In this document: positions 37,880-42,923 of the stretch, piece by piece
Numbering within the stretch: position 1 is the stretch's first letter
Layout of the letters: every line of letters begins with the position of its first letter
Source of the DNA: Mycolicibacterium sp.
GTDB taxonomy: Bacteria; Actinomycetota; Actinomycetes; Mycobacteriales; Mycobacteriaceae
Reading direction: 5' to 3'
Length of the DNA stretch: 42,923 nt
Assembly: GCF_016462545.1 (NCBI RefSeq)
Contig: NZ_JAEMTA010000046.1
Location: forward strand, 1-42,923
Made by a program: the position numbers and the translations under genes
The notes under the pieces: generated by a model
Told to the model about the DNA's origin: nothing
Database searches by the model: none
Seen by the model: the letters and a program-made list of their open reading frames with translations, nothing else

Positions 37880-39358
37880 ATGACACTCGGCGCAGGTAGC
37901 CGACCCGTTCACGCCGTGCATCGTCATACCGGGACGGCTCTCGACGCCGGTCTGGACGACGCCGCACGTGCGGTCGTCGGCGGCAAGGGACGCGCGGTCG
38001 CGGGGATGGCGGCGCTGGGCCTACCCGTCCCGCCGGCGTTCTGTGTGACGTCCGAATGGTGTGACGGATGTATGAACGATCCCACTGTGATCGTCGATCG
38101 GATGTGGCAGGACGTGCTGCACGGGCTCGCGGTGCTGGAGGAACGGACGGGGCTGACGTTCGGGGCGGGTCCCCGCCCGCTGCTGGTATCGGTGCGCAGC
38201 AGTGGCGTCACCTCCATGCCCGGCATGCTCGACACAGTGCTGAATGTCGGGATCGACGACGCCGTGGGTGACGCGCTCGCCGAGCGGTACTCGCCCCGAT
38301 TCGCCCACGACGTCCGGGAGCGGTTCCGCCGGGGTTACCAACTTCCGGTGCCCGACGAGCCCCTGGTGCAGCTGCGGGGCGCCATCGAAGCCGTGGTGTC
38401 GTCGTGGTCGTCGAGCCGAGTCGACACCTATCGCGCGCACCACGGCCTGGATCGCGGTGGCATCGCAATCGTGTTGCAGGCCATGGTGTTCGGCAATCTC
38501 GACTCGAACTCGGGCACCGGGGTATTGTTCACCCGCGATCCGGTGACGGGTGCCTCCAGCCCGGTCGGCGAGTGGCTCCCCGCCGCCCAGGGCGACGACG
38601 TGGTGTCGGGGACCAGGGACTGCGAGCCCCTCGACGCGATGCGAGAGCGCCTTCCCGACGCGTACGACGAGCTGCTGGAGGCGGGCGCGCGCCTGGAACG
38701 ACTCGCTTCCGACGTACAGGACGTCGAGTTCACCGTCGAGGCGGGCAGGTTGTGGCTGCTGCAGTCCCGTGTGGCGAAACGTTCTCCGCGGGCCGCGGTG
38801 CGGCTGGCCTTGGCGTTCTACGACGAGGGCGTGATCGACGGCGTCGAGGCCATCCGTCGGGTGAGCCCCGAGCAGCTCGCCTCCCTGGTGGACGTGCGCT
38901 CGGCGCCGACCGGCCCGCCGCTGGTCACCGGTGCGGCGGCCTGTCCCGGCATTGCGTCCGGGTTGGTGTGCGTGACCAGCGATGACGCCATCGATGCGGC
39001 CGACGACGGGCGCGACGTCATCTTGGTGCGTCCGACGACGAGCCCGGATGACGTCGCCGGAATGATGGCGGCCAAGGCCGTCGTCACCGAGGTCGGCGGG
39101 TCCGGAAGTCATGCCGCGATCGTCGCGCGCGAACTCGGCATCCCGGCGGTCGTCGGCTGTGGGGTCGGGGTCACCGACGTGCTGAGGGGTCGGACCGTGA
39201 CCGTCGACGGAGATGCAGGAGAGGTGCGTGACGGGGAGTCGTCGGCGTCGGTACCGGCCCATTCCCCAGAGCTGCTCCGCTTCGCCGAGCTGGTGCGCCA
39301 TGCCGACGCGACGTCTGCCGGGGCCCTGCGAGCAGTCCTGCCGGGGGACCTCGCGTGA
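37880..39358 (+). CDS. ppdK: Short pyruvate,phosphate dikinase-like protein (Rv1127c type)
   Basis: This 492-aa protein contains the N-terminal ATP-grasp region of PPDK (GGKGRAVAGMAALGLPVPPAF at about 34-54, SVRSSG, and DVQDVEFTV/LWLLQSR) and a phosphohistidine domain with His411 in GSGSHAAIVARE. It lacks the C-terminal PEP/pyruvate barrel of about 340 residues found in complete PPDK (about 870 aa), so it cannot make PEP alone. M. tuberculosis PpdK has this same short form as I recall. The Thr of the usual TSH motif is Gly here. ATG 37880, preceded by GGAGGGCAG, was chosen although the frame is open from 37721. It is divergent from pks12, and its stop overlaps the next gene's GTG. Confidence 0.88.
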   Translation: MTLGAGSRPVHAVHRHTGTALDAGLDDAARAVVGGKGRAVAGMAALGLPVPPAFCVTSEWCDGCMNDPTVIVDRMWQDVLHGLAVLEERTGLTFGAGPRPLLVSVRSSGVTSMPGMLDTVLNVGIDDAVGDALAERYSPRFAHDVRERFRRGYQLPVPDEPLVQLRGAIEAVVSSWSSSRVDTYRAHHGLDRGGIAIVLQAMVFGNLDSNSGTGVLFTRDPVTGASSPVGEWLPAAQGDDVVSGTRDCEPLDAMRERLPDAYDELLEAGARLERLASDVQDVEFTVEAGRLWLLQSRVAKRSPRAAVRLALAFYDEGVIDGVEAIRRVSPEQLASLVDVRSAPTGPPLVTGAAACPGIASGLVCVTSDDAIDAADDGRDVILVRPTTSPDDVAGMMAAKAVVTEVGGSGSHAAIVARELGIPAVVGCGVGVTDVLRGRTVTVDGDAGEVRDGESSASVPAHSPELLRFAELVRHADATSAGALRAVLPGDLA

Positions 39359-39924
39359 GTGACGCCGATGAGCTGGCGACCCTGCAGGCGGTGCGGCTCA
39401 AGGGCCGGGTGGGTCGTAGCGAGCTGCCGGGTCCCGTCGACGGGCTGATCGACACCGGACTGCTGGTCGACGCGCCGACGACCAGGCTCACCGATGAGGG
39501 CCGCCACCGCCTGGCCGAGCTCCTCGCCGCCGAGCGCTCCGCCGTCGACCCGGGGGCCGCGGACCACGTCTACGAACGATTCCTGGTGATCAATGCGGCG
39601 TTCAAGCCCCTGATATCGCAGTGGCAGCTGGAGCGGGACAGGGCAGGCCCGGACGACGTGACGGCCGTCCTCGCGAAGGTCGACCAAGTACACCGCGACG
39701 TGGTGCCGGTGATCGCCTCCGCGAGCGGGCTGACCCCGCGGCTCGGCGTGTATGCCGACCGCCTCGCGGCGGCGTTGGAGAGGGCGCGTGACGGCGACAT
39801 GTCATGGCTGACCCGCCCGATGGTCGACAGCTATCACACGGTGTGGTTCGAGCTGCACGAGGAACTGATCGGTCTGGCCGGCCGGACGCGCGCAGGAGAG
39901 GCCGAGTCCGGCGGCGCAGACTGA
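39355..39924 (+). CDS. Conserved hypothetical protein downstream of ppdK
   Basis: This 189-aa soluble protein matches no functional family I recognise. The first 65 residues look like a winged-helix fold (LATLQAVRLKGRVGRSELPG...LLVDAPTTRLTDEGRHRLAELL), with TRLTDEGRHRLAELL resembling the wing and last helix of MarR-like regulators. The remainder is helical, with an AADHVYERFLVINAAFKPLISQWQ segment. The GTG start overlaps the ppdK stop (GTGA). The Rv1127c-Rv1126c pair of M. tuberculosis has the same arrangement as I recall. It may regulate or partner PpdK. Confidence 0.78.
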   Translation: MSDADELATLQAVRLKGRVGRSELPGPVDGLIDTGLLVDAPTTRLTDEGRHRLAELLAAERSAVDPGAADHVYERFLVINAAFKPLISQWQLERDRAGPDDVTAVLAKVDQVHRDVVPVIASASGLTPRLGVYADRLAAALERARDGDMSWLTRPMVDSYHTVWFELHEELIGLAGRTRAGEAESGGAD

Positions 39925-39947
39925 ATGCCCTGTGCGAAGCTGGCGGC

Positions 39948-40589
39948 GTGACCGGCGAGAAGGTGCGTGTGGTGGTGGGTGACGATCACCCGCTGTTCCG
40001 CGACGGCGTCGTGCGGGCGCTCACCTCCAGCGGGTCCATCGACGTGGTCGCGGAGGCCGATGACGGCGTGTCCGCACTGGCGTTGATCCGCGAGCACGGG
40101 CCGCAGGTCGCGCTGCTGGACTACCGCATGCCCGGCCTGGACGGCGCCCAGGTCGCCTCCGCGGTGCGCCGTGATCAGCTCCCGACGCGCGTGCTCCTGA
40201 TCTCGGCGCACGACGAATCCGCGATCGTCTACAGCGCGCTGCAGGAGGGGGCTGCGGGGTTCATCTCCAAGGAGTCCAGCCGCGCCGAACTCGTCGATGC
40301 GGTGCTGAACTGTGCAAAGGGCCGTGACGTCGTCGCACCGAACCTCGCCGCCGGGTTGGTCGGCGAGATCCAACGCCGCAATGACTCCGACACCCCCACG
40401 CTGAGCGCCCGCGAGCGGGAGGTGCTCGGCCACATCGCCAACGGTCAGACCATCCCGGCGATGGCCAAGCAGATGTTCCTGGCTCCGTCGACGGTGAAGA
40501 CCCACGTGCAGCGGCTCTACGAGAAGCTGGGCGTCGGGGATCGCGGCGCGGCCGTCGCGGAAGCGATGCGTCGCGGGCTCCTGGAGTAG
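39948..40589 (+). CDS. NarL/LuxR-type response regulator
   Basis: This 213-aa regulator has a receiver domain (phospho-acceptor Asp58 in LLDYRMPG, acidic pair Asp12-Asp13, conserved Lys in FISKES) and a C-terminal LuxR HTH (LSAREREVLGHIANGQTIPAMAKQMFLAPSTVKTHV). GTG 39948 gives the normal receiver N-terminus (VRVVVGDDHPLFRDG); longer in-frame starts upstream overlap the previous gene. The cognate kinase starts 2 bp after the stop. The target genes are unknown. The 23-bp gap to the gene upstream allows co-transcription from the ppdK promoter. Confidence 0.93.
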   Translation: MTGEKVRVVVGDDHPLFRDGVVRALTSSGSIDVVAEADDGVSALALIREHGPQVALLDYRMPGLDGAQVASAVRRDQLPTRVLLISAHDESAIVYSALQEGAAGFISKESSRAELVDAVLNCAKGRDVVAPNLAAGLVGEIQRRNDSDTPTLSAREREVLGHIANGQTIPAMAKQMFLAPSTVKTHVQRLYEKLGVGDRGAAVAEAMRRGLLE

Positions 40590-40591
40590 CG

Positions 40592-41773
40592 GTGGATCGC
40601 GTGAGCCGGCGAATCGTCGACTATTTCGCCGCCGAACCCGTTCGCGTCTCAGCGCTGCTGCGGCTGCCGCTGATCGCGCTGATGGGCTTCCTGGTGTGGC
40701 TGTGGGAGGTCGACAGCTGGTTACCCGAGGTCTACACCACGATCCTCGGCGCGTACGCCGTAGCGGCGCTGCTGTGGGCCGTGGTGGTGTTTCGCGGGCC
40801 GGTGCCGTCCTGGGGCGGCTGGGTGTCGACGGGTGTCGACGTGTTGGCGGTGGTGTCGCTGTGCGTCGTCTCCGGGGGTGCCACCGCGGCGCTGCTGCCC
40901 GTGTTCTTCCTGCTGCCGCTGTCGGTGGCGTTCGGTGACCGGCCGGTCCTGACCGGCGTCCTCGGTCTGAGCACTGCGGGGTGCTACCTCGGGGCATGGA
41001 TCGTGTACTCGAAGCGGGACGACCACATGGGGCTGCCCGACGTCGTCTACCTGCAATTCGGATTCTTGATCTGGCTCGCGGTCGCCACCACGGCGCTCTG
41101 TCTGGTGCTGACGCGGCGCGCGGCTCGCGTCGCGGCGTTGCTCGACGTACGCCGCAGGCTGGTGGCCGAGTCGATGCAGGCCGACGAGAGGACCAACCGC
41201 GAGCTGGCCGAGCATCTTCACGACGGTCCGCTGCAGACGCTGCTGGCCGCGCGCCTGGAACTCGATGAAGTCCGAGAACGCATGCCCGACCCCGCGCTCG
41301 ACATGGTCTACGCGGCGCTGAACGACACGGCGGCCGGCCTGCGTTCGACGGTGACGGCGTTGCATCCGCAGGTGCTCGCGCAACTTGGTCTGACGCCGGG
41401 GGTGCGGGAACTGTTGCGTCAGTACGACTCTCGCGGTGACTTCACCATCGATGCCGAACTCGAAGATGTCGGAAAACCCGTGTCGCAGGCCCTGCTGTAC
41501 CGGGCGGCACGCGAGCTGCTCGCCAACGTCAACAAGCATGCAGGCGCCACGGCGGTGACCGTTCGGCTGTTCCGCAGGGGCGACCGCGTGGTGCTCACCG
41601 TCGCCGACGACGGTGCGGGCTTCGAGCCGTCGATCGTCGATCAACGCGTCGCCGAGGGCCACATCGGGCTGGCGTCCCTGCAAGCCCGATTCGATTCGAT
41701 GGGCGGTGCGATGACGATCGACTCGGCCACCGGCCACGGCACGACTGTCACGGTCACGTCGCCACCCGAGTAG
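40592..41773 (+). CDS. Membrane histidine kinase, HisKA_3 family
   Basis: This 393-aa kinase has about five to six membrane helices (roughly residues 20-185) with little periplasmic sequence, then a dimerisation/phosphoacceptor region with His210 in EHLHDGPLQ and a HATPase domain with the N-box ELLANVNKHAGA and G-box DDGAGFEP. HisKA_3 kinases pair with NarL-type regulators, and that partner is directly upstream. The small extracytoplasmic part suggests it senses something in the membrane (inference). GTG 40592 is used. It converges on the HNH gene 14 bp away. Confidence 0.92.
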   Translation: MDRVSRRIVDYFAAEPVRVSALLRLPLIALMGFLVWLWEVDSWLPEVYTTILGAYAVAALLWAVVVFRGPVPSWGGWVSTGVDVLAVVSLCVVSGGATAALLPVFFLLPLSVAFGDRPVLTGVLGLSTAGCYLGAWIVYSKRDDHMGLPDVVYLQFGFLIWLAVATTALCLVLTRRAARVAALLDVRRRLVAESMQADERTNRELAEHLHDGPLQTLLAARLELDEVRERMPDPALDMVYAALNDTAAGLRSTVTALHPQVLAQLGLTPGVRELLRQYDSRGDFTIDAELEDVGKPVSQALLYRAARELLANVNKHAGATAVTVRLFRRGDRVVLTVADDGAGFEPSIVDQRVAEGHIGLASLQARFDSMGGAMTIDSATGHGTTVTVTSPPE

Positions 41774-41787
41774 GACGCCCAACGCGG

Positions 41788-42923
41788 TCAAAATGGCGGG
41801 GCCGGTTCGTCTTCGGATGCTTCGTCTGCTGCGGCGGCAGCGTCGGCGTCGGCGCGGTTGAGTTCGCGCTCCTCGGCGATGCGGCGGGCGCGGTCTTGCG
41901 CGCGGGTGGTTTTGCGGCGCGGCATCTTGAGTCCCGGGTTGTGGGCGGGTGGCACGGGTCCGGTCGCCATGGTGGGTGCGGTGGGTGTGCACAGTTCGGG
42001 GAACAGTCGTCGGCTGCCCGGTCTGGTGAGGTGTGTTCGGCCGTCGGGGGCTGTCCATTCGACGGTGCCATCGGGGAACTGTCGGTCCTGCCATCCGCCG
42101 TCGCCGCCCCAGAATGTCTTGAGCAAGTGATGTTTTCGGCATAGTGCCTTGAGGTTGGAGGCCTGGGTCGGACCGTAGGGCCACGGAATCGTATGGTCGA
42201 GATCGCAGTTGGTGGCGGGCGCGCAGCAGCCCGGGAAGCGGCACGTCATGTCGCGGGCGCGGATGAAGTCGGCCAGTTTCTTCGAGGGTGTGTAGCGCTG
42301 TTCTGGTGGGGCTTGGCCGGGGTGGACGATCGCGGTGATGGTGGCGCCGAGGGCGGCGCGTCGGGCGATCTCGCCGGGCAGGAACTGTCCGCCCATCATG
42401 GCCGCGGGGCGGATCGTGCTGGGCACCGCGGGAGCCAAATCAATCAGCCCGGTGAGGGCTTCGGTCAGGGTCTGCTCCCGCAACGGCTTCGTGAATGCCG
42501 ACGGCAGGGTGCCGTCGAGGCGTGGTGCGTGATCGGCGGCGGTGTCCTGCGCGGCCGGAGGGGCGGGCGCGTCGGCCGCGTCGGCCTCGGACTGTTCGGA
42601 GTCCTGGGAGCCCGCGGCAGCGATGTCCTGCACGGCCGGAGGGGCGGGCAATTCGGAGCGCTGGGAGTCCTCTGCGCCGGGCTCGCTGGGAGCGACGGGC
42701 TCGGCCTCTGCATCGCTGGGCGCGACGGGCTCGGCCTCTGCGTCGCTGGGCGTGACGGGCTCGGCCTCGGCGTCGCTGGGCGTGGCGGGCTCGTCGTCGG
42801 GTTCGTCGGGCGGCGGCGGTGATGGCGGTGGTGGTGTCTCGGGGCGCGCGTCGAGGGTGTCCTGGTGGGTGACGACGTAGATGACCACTCCGGTGGAGGG
42901 CGGGTTCAGGGCGGCGAGGCAGT
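41788..42923 (-). CDS. DUF222/HNH endonuclease-like protein, 13E12 type (5' end outside window)
   Basis: The frame is open through the right edge (CLAALNPPSTGVVIYVVTHQDTL upstream of the GTG at 42888), so the N-terminal DUF222 domain lies outside. The visible part has a Pro/Ala/Glu-rich linker, then an HNH domain with paired cysteines (CRFPGC), CDLDHTIPW and NLKALCRKHHLLK, which should bind a metal, and a basic tail. These proteins are a multicopy family in mycobacteria and include the REP13E12 repeats of M. tuberculosis, which carry phage attachment sites. The nuclease role is inferred from the motif; the biological role is not known. Confidence 0.87.
   Translation of the reverse strand, partial: CLAALNPPSTGVVIYVVTHQDTLDARPETPPPPSPPPPDEPDDEPATPSDAEAEPVTPSDAEAEPVAPSDAEAEPVAPSEPGAEDSQRSELPAPPAVQDIAAAGSQDSEQSEADAADAPAPPAAQDTAADHAPRLDGTLPSAFTKPLREQTLTEALTGLIDLAPAVPSTIRPAAMMGGQFLPGEIARRAALGATITAIVHPGQAPPEQRYTPSKKLADFIRARDMTCRFPGCCAPATNCDLDHTIPWPYGPTQASNLKALCRKHHLLKTFWGGDGGWQDRQFPDGTVEWTAPDGRTHLTRPGSRRLFPELCTPTAPTMATGPVPPAHNPGLKMPRRKTTRAQDRARRIAEERELNRADADAAAAADEASEDEPAPPF
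42691..42793. repeat. 30-bp tandem repeat in the HNH gene
   Basis: Three 30-bp units and a partial fourth encode a ten-residue repeat (SDAEAEPVAP) in the linker before the HNH domain. The units differ by only a few bases, so copy number probably varies between strains. Confidence 0.85.

Noticed and set aside
41788..42923. A homing endonuclease, intron or phage element at the right edge
   Set aside because: The sequence fits the DUF222/HNH chromosomal family. No integrase, reverse transcriptase or interrupted gene is visible.

Overview
The window looks like chromosome of a fast-growing Mycobacterium/Mycolicibacterium. It is very GC-rich, uses GTG starts often, and packs genes with 1-4 bp overlaps. 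It carries the 3' end of an ESX-1 locus followed by a fructose phosphotransferase (PTS) operon, a layout I associate with M. smegmatis-type species. The run TetR - methyltransferase - aldehyde dehydrogenase - SDR - quinone oxidoreductase ... tyrosine phosphatase - acyl-CoA dehydrogenase matches the order Rv0144-Rv0149 / Rv0153c-Rv0154c of M. tuberculosis. All Rv comparisons are from memory, not from a search.

Layout. 1-3984 (minus): mycP1 -> eccE1 -> espB (espB runs off the left edge). 4143-8263 (minus): fruR -> fruK -> fruA -> ptsH, closed by a perfect 15-bp hairpin. ptsI (8396-10117, plus) diverges from fruR through an intergenic region with back-to-back -35 boxes, and appears to be leaderless. 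10202-13922: a pirin gene convergent with a TetR-FUSC transporter pair. 14112-20688 (plus): TetR, class I methyltransferase, then aldehyde dehydrogenase, SDR, quinone oxidoreductase, HAD phosphatase/dehalogenase, a small membrane protein and an EthD-like protein. 37647-20690 (minus): a four-gene run, pks12-like polyketide synthase -> 811-aa SDR/phosphohistidine fusion -> fadE2 -> ptbB. 37880-41773 (plus): truncated ppdK, a hypothetical protein, and a LuxR-type response regulator with its histidine kinase. The right edge holds the C-terminal part of a DUF222/HNH (13E12-type) protein.

The centre of interest is the 12,456-bp bimodular type I polyketide synthase. Both modules are KS-AT-DH-ER-KR-ACP with every catalytic motif I could check intact. 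AT1 carries the methylmalonyl-type YASH motif and AT2 the malonyl-type HAFH motif, which is the alternation expected for a Pks12-type mycoketide synthase. It is coupled to an 811-aa protein that has a phosphohistidine swivel domain and a middle region resembling the substrate domain of rifampin-phosphotransferase-like enzymes, but no ATP-grasp domain. The divergent neighbour is a PPDK-like protein that has an ATP-grasp domain but no PEP/pyruvate barrel. Together they suggest an untested possibility: a split dikinase working on the polyketide product.

No tRNA, rRNA, CRISPR array, insertion sequence or prophage was seen, and no stretch above about 250 bp lacks a gene.
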